From the NCBI GenBank assembly GCA_945862215.1, contig CAMAXY010000002.1, forward strand, positions 1 through 64,000: a DNA stretch of 64,000 bases. Direction: 5' to 3'. The translations under genes and the position numbers were made by a program. This stretch comes from Singulisphaera sp. GP187 (GTDB lineage: Bacteria; Planctomycetota; Phycisphaerae; Phycisphaerales; SM1A02). The notes below the pieces were generated by a model, which was not told where the DNA came from, did no database searches, and saw only the letters and a list, made by a program, of their open reading frames with translations. Shown in pieces: positions 34,448-44,000 of the stretch (within the stretch, counting starts at the first letter, position 1; the number at the start of each line of letters is the position of its first letter).

Positions 34448-37400
34448 ATGTTGACACACATCATTTCGTTGTTGATGGGATTTGTTCCGCCGCCAGTTGT
34501 CGCAACGCCAGTTGCTGCCCAGAAGCAAGAAGCCAAACAAGAAGCCATACCTGTGATTGTCCCCGATGGATTCAAGATTGAAATATTTGCAAAGGAACCA
34601 TTCGTCGCAGATCCTGTTGCGATCGACATGGATTCGCAAGGGCGAATATTTATTGCTGAGAGCGAGCGACAAGAACGCGGGGTTGAAGACAACCGATCAA
34701 GTCCATTCTGGTTGATGGAAGATCTGACTGCACAGACCGTCGAAGATCGCCTTGCGTATTACGAAAAATACAAAGACAAGCGCAAAGGTGGCATGGACTA
34801 TTACACCGCCTTTGCAGATCGAATTCGCATGGTTGAAGATTCGAATGGCGATGACATCGGTGATCGCGGCACAAATTTCTCGCGAGATTTTCGCGAGCCA
34901 CTTGATGGAACCGGCGCGGGAATTCTTGTAGATGGCAACGATATTTTTTACACCTGCATTCCAAATCTCTGGCGCTTGCGTGATGCGAATGCAGATGGAA
35001 CAGCCGACTCAACTGATTCGATGTTCCGTGGATTTGGTGTGCGTACCGCACTACGCGGTCATGACATGCACGGACTGACCATCGGCATGGATGGACGAAT
35101 CTATTGGTCAATCGGCGACCGCGGATATCACGTAACAACGCGCGAAGGCGTGGTGCTTGCCGATCCCAAATCGGGCGCAGTCTTTCGGTGTCGGCCTGAT
35201 GGATCGCAGTTAGAAGTTTTTGCAACTGGGTTGCGCAATCCCCAAGAACTTGCATTCAATGAATATGGTGATCTCTTTACGGGCGACAATAATTCTGATG
35301 GTGGAGATCGCGCGCGATTTGTCTATGTGATGCCGCACGGCGAAACTGGATGGGATATGAATTATCAAACGCTTGAAGGTGTGAATCAGCGTGGACCGTG
35401 GAATCAAGAGGGAATTTGGCATGTCCGCACTGGGCCTGATACGCAGTATCCAGCATGGTCATTACCGCCGCTTGCACATATCGGCAGCGGTCCCTCTGGA
35501 CTTGCATATGCGCCGGGAACTGGAATGCCAAAGGAGTGGGATCGCCGCTTCTATCTCTGCGATTTTCTCGGAAGCGAAACGCAGAGCAGTGTGATTGCAG
35601 TTCAAGTCGAGATGGATGGCGCGGGATATAAAGTTGAAAATTCCAAACCATTTGCGACGAATGTTCTTGCGACTGATGTGACATTCGGTCCCGATGGTCG
35701 TGTGTTTGTCAGCGCGTGGGGCGGCGGATGGTTTTCCACCAACAAAGGAACGATTTATGCGATCTCAGATCCAAAGATTCGTGATGCTGTCGAATCTGTA
35801 CAGACTCGCGCGATCTTAAAATCTGGATTTACTTCGCGATCAATCAGCGAACTGATCCCGATGATGGAGCATCCCGACATGCGCGTTCGTCGTGGTGCGC
35901 AATTTGCACTTGCGTCGATGGGATCGCTGAGCACATTACAACTGCTCGCACTCGCACAGGCAGGTGAAGCAGATGGGAGTGATGATTCGGCTGAAACGAA
36001 TGATCGACTACGAAAACTGGCACAGATTCACGCCATTTGGGCGCTTGGAATGCAAGCGAGTGGAATTCGCTGCACTGCGGTGACTGAACCAGATCCGTTG
36101 GCGCCGATTGTTTCGATGCTCGATTCGGACGATGCCGAAGTACGAACACAAACTGCGCGTGTGCTTGGCGATACAGGATATATGGCCGCTGCTTCGAAGT
36201 TGATCGAACATATTGTTGATGAAAGCTCTCGAGTGCGCGCTGCGTGTGCGCTTGCATGTGCTCAATTGGCAACGAAGTCGAAGTCTGCGATGGCGGATGC
36301 GATTCCTGCGCTGACCGCTGCGCTCTTCGAAAACGACACAAAGGATGCATTCTTGCGCCACGCACTTGTTGTGGGCCTTGCAGGTTGCGCAGACTCGGCA
36401 AAGCTTCAGGAACTTTCCGCGGATCAATTTGCGAGCGTCCGACTTGGGGTTCTGCTTGCGATGCGTGTTCAAAAAGATCCTGCGATCGCCCGCTTTCTGT
36501 TCGATCCGGATTTTCGTATTGCGACTGAGGCAGCGCGTGCAATCTGGGACGTTCCGATTCCTAGAGGATTCGCTTCTCTTGCCGCAGCAAGTGGACGACT
36601 CGGAACACTTTCCAACGAATCGAAGGTGAATGCCCCAATTGTTGCTCTTGCCTTCAAACGCGAACTCTGGAAGAACGAAACTGCAGCTTCATCGAAAGAG
36701 CTTGAGAGCGCGAAAGCATTCAATCGCACGGCAGATGAGATTGGCGAAGCAAACGAAGCTGTCGGATTTTCTGATCATGGAAACAACTATCTGCAACGAT
36801 TGAGCGGAGTAGTGACTGCGCCTGAAGGCGGTAAATATCAGTTCTATCTCACAAGTGACGACCATTCGGTGTTGACGATTCAAGAAGTTGGCGCGCCAAA
36901 AAGTACGCAAGTGATCGCGCGTGTTGATGGATATTCCGATCCAACAGGATGGGAGAGTGATCCATCTCAGATTTCCGCTGCGATTCAATTGCAAGCGGGA
37001 AAGAAATATTTGCTTGAAGCGCGACACGCACAAGGCGGAGGCGGAAATCATTTGGCAATCGGTTGGAAGTTGCCAAGTGGATCCTTCGAGCGGCCAATTG
37101 GACGCGTTGAAGTCGACCCCAACATTTCTGCGTTCGCGCGAAGAACGATCGCGGCAAATCTTGCGCTTGGAACACTTCAAGGAACGCTTGGCGCCAACAA
37201 TGAAGGTGCGATTGCCATCGCAGCGATTGCTGCGAATCCAAAATTGCCAAAAGCGATCAGGATGGAAGCGCTCGCTGCACTTAGTGAATATCAAACACCT
37301 AGCCGACGCGACCGTGTTCATGGGCGTGTGGACATGCTTGCTCCTGCTGCACGCGATGCAGTTGCATTTCGCCGCGCGTTGACGATGAATCTTCCAATGC

Positions 37401-38254
37401 TTGCGAAAGATTCGGATGGTGACCTTCGTGCGAGCGCTCTGAAACTTGCGACGACCTCTGGAATTGCGCTTGATCAACGTGCAAACTTGGATGCGGTTCT
37501 CGATGCAACGCGACCAAGCGCCGAACGCGTTGCATGCCTTGGACAATTAGCTGCTGCGAATCACGAAACACTCGGTCAAGCGCTCGATGCATCGCTTGTA
37601 TCGTCCGATCCAGACCTGCGGATTTCTGCGCGTCAATACCTTGCGACTGTTGACCCAGCGAGATCACTTGATGAAGCGAAGAAAGCAATTGCTTCTGGTA
37701 GCGAGCCTGAACAGCAATCCGCTATTTCTTTGCTTGGCCAATTGACGCGCACTCCAAACACCGCGTTAAGTCAGAGTGCGAATCAAGAATTGAACGGCTT
37801 GCTTGATCAAATGAACAAAGATTCAGTCGCCGCTGGACTGCGATTAAATTTGATCGAGACAGCACTCGCAACTGGCGATGCGAATTCTGCAAAGGTCGCT
37901 GCATTCATGTCCCCCAAGCAAGGAACAAGTTTGACGGATTCGCTCTCTCCAAATTTGTTGACTGGAGGCGATCCGGTGCGCGGCCGCGAAGTGTTGATGT
38001 ATCAATCTTCTGCCGCATGTTTGCGCTGCCACGCCATTGCGGGAGTCGGAGGACATGCTGGACCGGCACTCGACGGAGTTGGTTCTCGACTCGATCGACA
38101 CGCAATTCTCCAATCATTGCTCGAACCGCAAGCAGTCATGACTGCGGGTTATGGCACAATTTCTGCGATGCCACCGATGGGCCCCCTACTCACGCCGCAC
38201 GAAACGCGAGATCTCGTTGCTTATCTGGTGTCGCTCAAGAGTGCGCAGAAATAA
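34448..38254 (+). CDS. PVC-type membrane-bound dehydrogenase with HEAT repeats, PA14 domain and cytochrome c
   Basis: A 1268-residue exported protein. After a signal peptide (MLTHIISLLMGF..., cut near residue 25) comes a glucose/sorbosone-dehydrogenase-like beta-propeller of the PVC membrane-bound dehydrogenase type (VPDGFKIEIFAKEPFVADPVAID, RGHDMHGLTIGMDGRIYWSIGDRG, FTGDNNSDGGDRAR). Next are HEAT-like helical repeats (about 470-720), a PA14-like sugar-binding domain (near 770-905, GGKYQFYLTSDDHSVL), more HEAT-like repeats, and a C-terminal cytochrome c with haem site CLRCH at 1191-1195 and a likely axial Met in AMPPMGP. It probably oxidises a sugar or related substrate in the periplasm and passes electrons to the haem. 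Confidence 0.92.
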   Translation: MLTHIISLLMGFVPPPVVATPVAAQKQEAKQEAIPVIVPDGFKIEIFAKEPFVADPVAIDMDSQGRIFIAESERQERGVEDNRSSPFWLMEDLTAQTVEDRLAYYEKYKDKRKGGMDYYTAFADRIRMVEDSNGDDIGDRGTNFSRDFREPLDGTGAGILVDGNDIFYTCIPNLWRLRDANADGTADSTDSMFRGFGVRTALRGHDMHGLTIGMDGRIYWSIGDRGYHVTTREGVVLADPKSGAVFRCRPDGSQLEVFATGLRNPQELAFNEYGDLFTGDNNSDGGDRARFVYVMPHGETGWDMNYQTLEGVNQRGPWNQEGIWHVRTGPDTQYPAWSLPPLAHIGSGPSGLAYAPGTGMPKEWDRRFYLCDFLGSETQSSVIAVQVEMDGAGYKVENSKPFATNVLATDVTFGPDGRVFVSAWGGGWFSTNKGTIYAISDPKIRDAVESVQTRAILKSGFTSRSISELIPMMEHPDMRVRRGAQFALASMGSLSTLQLLALAQAGEADGSDDSAETNDRLRKLAQIHAIWALGMQASGIRCTAVTEPDPLAPIVSMLDSDDAEVRTQTARVLGDTGYMAAASKLIEHIVDESSRVRAACALACAQLATKSKSAMADAIPALTAALFENDTKDAFLRHALVVGLAGCADSAKLQELSADQFASVRLGVLLAMRVQKDPAIARFLFDPDFRIATEAARAIWDVPIPRGFASLAAASGRLGTLSNESKVNAPIVALAFKRELWKNETAASSKELESAKAFNRTADEIGEANEAVGFSDHGNNYLQRLSGVVTAPEGGKYQFYLTSDDHSVLTIQEVGAPKSTQVIARVDGYSDPTGWESDPSQISAAIQLQAGKKYLLEARHAQGGGGNHLAIGWKLPSGSFERPIGRVEVDPNISAFARRTIAANLALGTLQGTLGANNEGAIAIAAIAANPKLPKAIRMEALAALSEYQTPSRRDRVHGRVDMLAPAARDAVAFRRALTMNLPMLAKDSDGDLRASALKLATTSGIALDQRANLDAVLDATRPSAERVACLGQLAAANHETLGQALDASLVSSDPDLRISARQYLATVDPARSLDEAKKAIASGSEPEQQSAISLLGQLTRTPNTALSQSANQELNGLLDQMNKDSVAAGLRLNLIETALATGDANSAKVAAFMSPKQGTSLTDSLSPNLLTGGDPVRGREVLMYQSSAACLRCHAIAGVGGHAGPALDGVGSRLDRHAILQSLLEPQAVMTAGYGTISAMPPMGPLLTPHETRDLVAYLVSLKSAQK

Positions 38255-38274
38255 ATTTCAAATCCAGAATTGCT

Positions 38275-39126
38275 TCAATCGCGACCCAAGGTCATTGTCA
38301 ACGCAGGACCGTTCAACTTGACCGCATCGATGTCTTTGCCCATTTGAAATACAACAGTTTCTGGCTCTTCAAAATAACCAACACCTTGAATATTTTGCGC
38401 AGCAGATCCATTCCATGAAATACCTAGTGCAAGTTTGCCTGTGTCATCAATCTTGCCAATGATCGATCCGTGTCGCGCAGACAGTCCAGCAGCGCTATCA
38501 GCCCATGCATCATCGACGAGGACGCCAGAGAAATCTCCGTCCCTAGTAATCGTCGCGGTTCCTGTTCCTGCGTTTCCATCACTGGTATAAAAATTGACAG
38601 TCCAGCGACCTACAAACTGAGTCATAAAATTTGGTTGAGTTGTCTTTGGTTTTCCATATGGCGGACCTGCCGCAACGCCCTGCTCATGAAGTGCGAAGGC
38701 GATGTTTCCACCCTTTGCAAAATTTCCATCAGGACCATACTCGCGGATATTGATTCCCATCGAACCAAAAGATGGTGCACTGACCATACCTTCAAATTTT
38801 TCAGTCTGACTCGTACTCCATGCGATCGTGACTTGCGCGACACCCGCAGTGACCGAGCCAGAAACGATTCCAGTCCTTCCAACTCCATGAGCTGCCTGCC
38901 AAACAGAATCAATAAGCGAACCGTTCAGTTTTCCATCTGCGCCAATGGAAAGTCGCGCTTGTCCGCCGCTTGTTTGGTCTTGTGCTGTGAAACTGCCAGA
39001 CCAACGACCAATTGTCGAAACGCTTTCACCTGCGATCGGCCCAGGTTGTGTGGGCGGTGAATTGCACGCGCCAAACGTCAAAGCCGTGGCGATAAAAAAG
39101 AATCTTGAGATTGATTGAATGGACAT
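38275..39126 (-). CDS. Secreted hypothetical protein, probable lipoprotein
   Basis: The 283-residue protein begins MSIQSISRFFFIATALTFGAC, a signal with a possible, non-canonical lipobox (Phe at -3). The mature part contains two similar beta-rich halves of about 115 residues: IGRWSGSFTAQDQTSGGQARLSIGADGKLNGSLIDSVW and VGRWTVNFYTSDGNAGTGTATITRDGDFSGVLVDDAW. This is an internal duplication of a small beta domain I cannot name. The start at 39126 was chosen for the signal peptide. It follows the FG-GAP gene by 10 bases and may share its transcript. Confidence 0.75.
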   Translation of the reverse strand: MSIQSISRFFFIATALTFGACNSPPTQPGPIAGESVSTIGRWSGSFTAQDQTSGGQARLSIGADGKLNGSLIDSVWQAAHGVGRTGIVSGSVTAGVAQVTIAWSTSQTEKFEGMVSAPSFGSMGINIREYGPDGNFAKGGNIAFALHEQGVAAGPPYGKPKTTQPNFMTQFVGRWTVNFYTSDGNAGTGTATITRDGDFSGVLVDDAWADSAAGLSARHGSIIGKIDDTGKLALGISWNGSAAQNIQGVGYFEEPETVVFQMGKDIDAVKLNGPALTMTLGRD

Positions 39127-39136
39127 ACGCCGTAAC

Positions 39137-40834
39137 TTACAGCCCAAAGGCTGCAAGCACGATCGCGAGATCAATGCCATCAACAAAATTATCGCCATTT
39201 GCATCGCCACCAGGTTCGGAGGTTCCAAATGCCGCCAAGATAATGGCGAGATCAAATCCATCAACATGGCCATCGCCATTGCGGTCGGCTGGAATTGGAG
39301 GCGGTCCAAATTCGGTGAATGTCAGAATTGGACCATCTCCAGTATTTCCAAATGCATCAACCGAGCGCACGGAATAACTGACCAGCGATCCTGCGGCCTG
39401 CGCAGGCATCACGCCGCGCCAAAGACAATTGCCCGTCAACTTCATCGCGGCCGACTGCGAAAGAACACCGCCGACTCCAAATCGAAGTGTCACGCTTCGC
39501 GCATGAAAACCCATATGACTCGTGTATGCATCGCGAAGTTCGACTCGCACAGGATGCGCCGCACCAACGACAGTTCCTGCGATCACTTGCTCAGTTCGTA
39601 CATTGACAGGTGGCAATGTGTCGATCGCACCGTTATTCATATAGATGCGATTCTGAAATGCGCCACTTTCACCTTGACCCGTGACGATGTCGTATCGACC
39701 GTCGCCGTCGAAGTCCGCAACTTTCACATCAAGCGACGCATCTGTTGACGCAGTAATGATATTGGTCACTTGCGTGAAAGCACCAGTGCCGTTGTTGCGA
39801 TAGATGCGCTTCGTTGCGCCAAGCACTGCAACCACGAGATCGAGATCGCCGTCATTGTCCATATCGAAAAACTTGCTGTCGTTATCGTCGACTGAAGGAT
39901 TAGGAGAAATCGAAGTGGAAACATTGGTCCAAGAAGTACCTAATCCATTTGCATTTTTCGCCAGAAGTTCTGCGTTGTTCGTTCCAGCATTTGTTCCAAT
40001 CAAGTCAAGATCGCCATCGCCATCGATGTCGCCTGCGTCGTATGCATATGCCGTTGCGTCATTTGGAAAATTCCCACCCGCAGCGAAAACTCCCGAACCA
40101 TCATTCAGCCAAAGTCTGCTTTGACTTGGAGTCGATGCACGCGTGCCAACAAAGAGATCGAGATCGAAATCGCCATCGGCGTCGAAAAAGAGAACGTCCA
40201 TTTGCTGTGAAATATTCCCCGTGGGAATTCGCCCTGTCGTTGCATCTGTGAATCGACCACCACCATCGTTGAGATACAGACGTGGTTGTCCCGTCGTGCC
40301 AAAACGAGATGTTCCAGAATTGCAAAGCGCAATATCAAGATCGCCATCTGCATCGACATCGCCGAATGTTGCGCGAGCAGTCGAGGTGTTGAGGGTTGGA
40401 ATGCGCACAGTGGTTTCGTTGGCAAAGACGCCCGCACCATTGTTGATCAGCAAGAGCATTTGCCGGCTGTAATCCTGGCCAAGCAAGAGATCAACATCTC
40501 CGTCGCCATCCACGTCACCAAATTCTGCGCTTCGAAAACATCCAGTGATGCCTGCCACTCGCGTGTCGGTCTGATCACTGAAAACACCAGCTCCACTATT
40601 TATATAGATGCGTGGCTTGAGAAGCGTCCCGAGCGATGAATAGCCCTGTCCATTTGCGAAACAGATATCTAAATCGCCATCGGCGTCGATGTCGGCGACT
40701 GCGATCTGATTTGTGTATTCGGCTTGAACTGGGAAGCGAGCTGTTGTCTGATCGACGAACTGAATCTGGGCCGCCGCTGCGTAACCGGAGGCAAGGGTTA
40801 CAAGACAGACAATAGCGTGGGTGCGTGGAATCAT
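39137..40834 (-). CDS. Secreted FG-GAP/VCBS repeat protein with dockerin-like C-terminus
   Basis: The 565-residue protein has a signal peptide (MIPRTHAIVCLVTLASGYAAAA) followed by at least six FG-GAP/VCBS-type blades, each with the calcium pattern D-x-D-x-DGDLD (IAVADIDADGDLDICFANG, FGDVDGDGDVDLLLGQD, ADFDGDGRYDIVTGQG), forming a likely integrin-alpha-like propeller. A beta domain follows, then a paired dockerin-like motif (DRNGDGHVDGFDLAIILAAFG, DANGDNFVDGIDLAIVLAAFG). Such proteins usually bind surfaces or glycans outside the cell. Confidence 0.9.
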   Translation of the reverse strand: MIPRTHAIVCLVTLASGYAAAAQIQFVDQTTARFPVQAEYTNQIAVADIDADGDLDICFANGQGYSSLGTLLKPRIYINSGAGVFSDQTDTRVAGITGCFRSAEFGDVDGDGDVDLLLGQDYSRQMLLLINNGAGVFANETTVRIPTLNTSTARATFGDVDADGDLDIALCNSGTSRFGTTGQPRLYLNDGGGRFTDATTGRIPTGNISQQMDVLFFDADGDFDLDLFVGTRASTPSQSRLWLNDGSGVFAAGGNFPNDATAYAYDAGDIDGDGDLDLIGTNAGTNNAELLAKNANGLGTSWTNVSTSISPNPSVDDNDSKFFDMDNDGDLDLVVAVLGATKRIYRNNGTGAFTQVTNIITASTDASLDVKVADFDGDGRYDIVTGQGESGAFQNRIYMNNGAIDTLPPVNVRTEQVIAGTVVGAAHPVRVELRDAYTSHMGFHARSVTLRFGVGGVLSQSAAMKLTGNCLWRGVMPAQAAGSLVSYSVRSVDAFGNTGDGPILTFTEFGPPPIPADRNGDGHVDGFDLAIILAAFGTSEPGGDANGDNFVDGIDLAIVLAAFGL

Positions 40835-41030
40835 TGTTCAAAGAAACCTAGCACAGAAATAAGCAAAATCGACTTTATTTTTTAATTTTCTGAAATAGTC
40901 GGATGGCTTATTGCCCAATACCTTGCAAATCGCGATGTATCTGTGTTGAAACTGAATAAACGCTATCGCCACGACTTGATCGCTGGGCGGGGAACTTTGA
41001 TGACGGATGAATGGCGCGTTGACAGAATTT

Positions 41031-44000
41031 TTAGTTACACAATCCCCACGCAGAGAGCAGGATTGCCAGATCAAGACCATCGACGACTCCATCGTTGTTG
41101 ATGTCCCCTGCGGCTGCCTTTCCACTTGTTGCCCAAGAAGAAAGAACAATCGCCAGATCAAGCCCTCCGACGGTTCCGTCGCCATTGAGATCAGCGTCGC
41201 AACCACAAGAAAGAACGCCATCGCACTCATCTGGCACGCCATTGAAATTGCAATCGTTGGGCAAGATTCCATCGAACCCTTCTGCGCGCACCAACACATT
41301 GGCCTGCGTCAAGTAACCGTAGATCACCGACGCAGACAAGTTATTGATGTTGACTGTGCCGATTGACCCGAAAGAAATCCAACTGCGGAACAATGGCCCG
41401 CTCAAATCCGCCGGCGTCACTGCTTGATTCCCATACGGATCTTGGAAGTACACGCCAACAAAGAATGATGTTCCTGCTGGTCCGACTTCGGTAGGCGTGA
41501 TGAACGTGGTGTGGAAGATGCTCGTGTTTGGATCGCGGACAGTCGTGCTTGCTTGCGCGATCACTTGTGCGTCATTGGGAATTCCGTCGCCGTTTGGATC
41601 ACTCCAAAGAATCACCTCATATGGATGAGACGAAATGCCATTACCGATGACAACTGAAATGCCACCGATCCACTCGCTTCCAGCCACCGTGTTGAACTGA
41701 TTCAGCCACACAAGGTCTGCTGCGGCAGTCACTCCATAGTTCCCTTCGCGAGTTCCATCATCAAGTAGATAAACACTTTCAGTTGGTGGGTCGCCTAATT
41801 GACATTCGTCTGGAATCCCATCGCTTTGACAGTCGAGGCTGAACCCCGTTGCAATATCCGTGCTGTCGATCAAGCCATTCTGATTGCAGTCTTCGCACTC
41901 ATCCGGAATTCCAGATCCATTGGAATCTTGACTCTCTCCAGATGTGAGATCGCAGGAATCCAAGATCCCATTCTCATTGCAATCTTGATTCACCAATTGG
42001 CAGAGATCGGGAATGTTGTCATCGTTGCAATCTTGCGAAAACAAACTTGTTTGACATTCATCCGGGATGCCATCGAGTTGGCAATCGGGACTCGTACCGT
42101 TTGCGATATCTACGTTGTCGAGCACTCCATTCTCATTGCAATCTTCGCATTCGTCTGGCGTGCCAGATGAGTTGACATCTGCGCTGATCCCGTTGGCGAT
42201 ATCACAAACATCGAGTTGATTGTTGATATTGCAGTCATTCTGTCTGCGAAGCGAGACGCCTCCAAGAATCCACTTGCCTGGGAATGGCAGCGAATCTTCT
42301 AAGCGTGAAAATTCCTCTGCTCCATCAGCAAGAGCGTTGGGGTTGATGGTGGAGTTCTTGCCAATGATCCACGACCGATTGAATATGGCTGCGCCCGATG
42401 TGTCGACTGCTGCGGGGAACAAGGATGTGACCGCATTTGTATTGGTAATCGCTCCGACAAAGAATGATGTTCCATTGGGACCTACATCGATATCCGCGAT
42501 ATCAAAGCGGCGCATTTGGCTCAGTGGCGCGGCAGTTGTTGCCACGCTTGCGAGAACTTGCGCATCATCTGGAATGCCATCGTTATTTGGGTCAGACCAA
42601 AGGTAGACGGTGACTGGATGGTTGTCAGGCATCATTACAAACATGCATTCGATTGCAGTGATGAGATTCGCGTTGTCCGCGACACGGAACTGTGTCAACC
42701 AGGCCATATCAGTTCCAATAGAGCGCACCCCAAATTCAGGTCCAGTATCTGACAGACGGTAAAGCTGCGGTGTGAGAATCTGGCAGATGTCGAGTGCGCT
42801 GTTCAAGTCACAGTCCAACGACGGGTCTGCAGCGATGTCGCAGCTATCAACAATTCCGTTCGAATTGCAATCTCCAACAGCGAGTTGGCAATCATCTGGA
42901 ACGCCGTTCTGATCGCAATCATTGTTCGTAAGTTGACAACTATCAAGCACGCCATCTTGATTGCAGTCTGGAGCGCCTCCAGTAATTTCGCACGCGTCTG
43001 CAGTACCGTTGTTGTTGCAATCCGGTTCGCAAACATCCAGAACACCATTGGCGTTGCAATCACCGAATCCAGAATCTAAATCGCAGCCATCTGGAACGCT
43101 GTTCTCATTGCAGTCCGCAGTTCCTGGACGAGCAAGTAGCAATGCAGGTTCGAGAGCACGACCACTGATTCGAAGTTCATCCACCGATCCTTTTACGCGC
43201 TGATTGAACTGTCCCGTTGTGCTGGTGTGTGCGCCAATCACGAGTGGGGCGTTCGTCAGAACCCGTCCTTGACTGAGGAACATCACCTTGTCCATCTGTT
43301 GATCAAGAACAAATGTGACCTCACTGCGTCCTGCATCAAAAATGGCGGCGACATAGTGCCATTGATTGTCCGAGATGGAAAGCCGACTTGAAACTGTCCA
43401 GAAACTTGAATTCGCAGTTCCTCCATTTCCAAAAACAAGCGCAATACTCTTTTCATTCCACTGCGATCCGAAGTTGCGAATTCCAACATTGGGATAATCG
43501 GCAGCCTGCACAAGGAACATCCAATCGAGGAACTTATCGCCATCCGTCAGGCGCTTGCGCTGAACTAATGTTTGACGACCTTCAGATGTCGATCCCGTTG
43601 CAAGCGTGTCAATCTTGACCCACGCCTCGACAGTAAAACTATTGCCATTCGAAGCGCACTCTCCTTGCGGATCGTTCACCACGAAATGCCCAGTGTTGTT
43701 TGATGATGGTGCCAGCCCAGTCGCACTTTCATTCTCTTGGCTTGTTGCGGGCACAAACTGATTTGGGCGAGAGGTCGAAGGCAAAAGTCCAACACCATTT
43801 CCGGTGAGACCAAAGGGTCCAGAATCCACAACCTGCTGACTCGACTGCTCGAACCTCCAATAGCCGCTGACATCTGCTGCTGTGGGTTCACAGGAATCAA
43901 TGATGCAGTTGTGATTGCAATCAATGGCTGCGCCAGTTGCAATTTCTGTGCTATCTGCAATTCCATTGGCATTGCAATCGCGGGTCAAATCGGGGATTCC

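Noticed and set aside
36689-37546. Minus-strand open frame (285 codons) inside the cytochrome gene
   Set aside because: Shadow of the coding strand; basic, low-quality composition and no domain. Other antisense frames such as 11106-12038 and 35844-36542 were rejected for the same reason.
41800-43090. Regularly spaced short repeats that look CRISPR-like at first sight
   Set aside because: The repeats diverge, stay in frame and encode calcium-binding Cys-Asp-Asn units of a secreted protein; there are no unique spacers and no cas genes.
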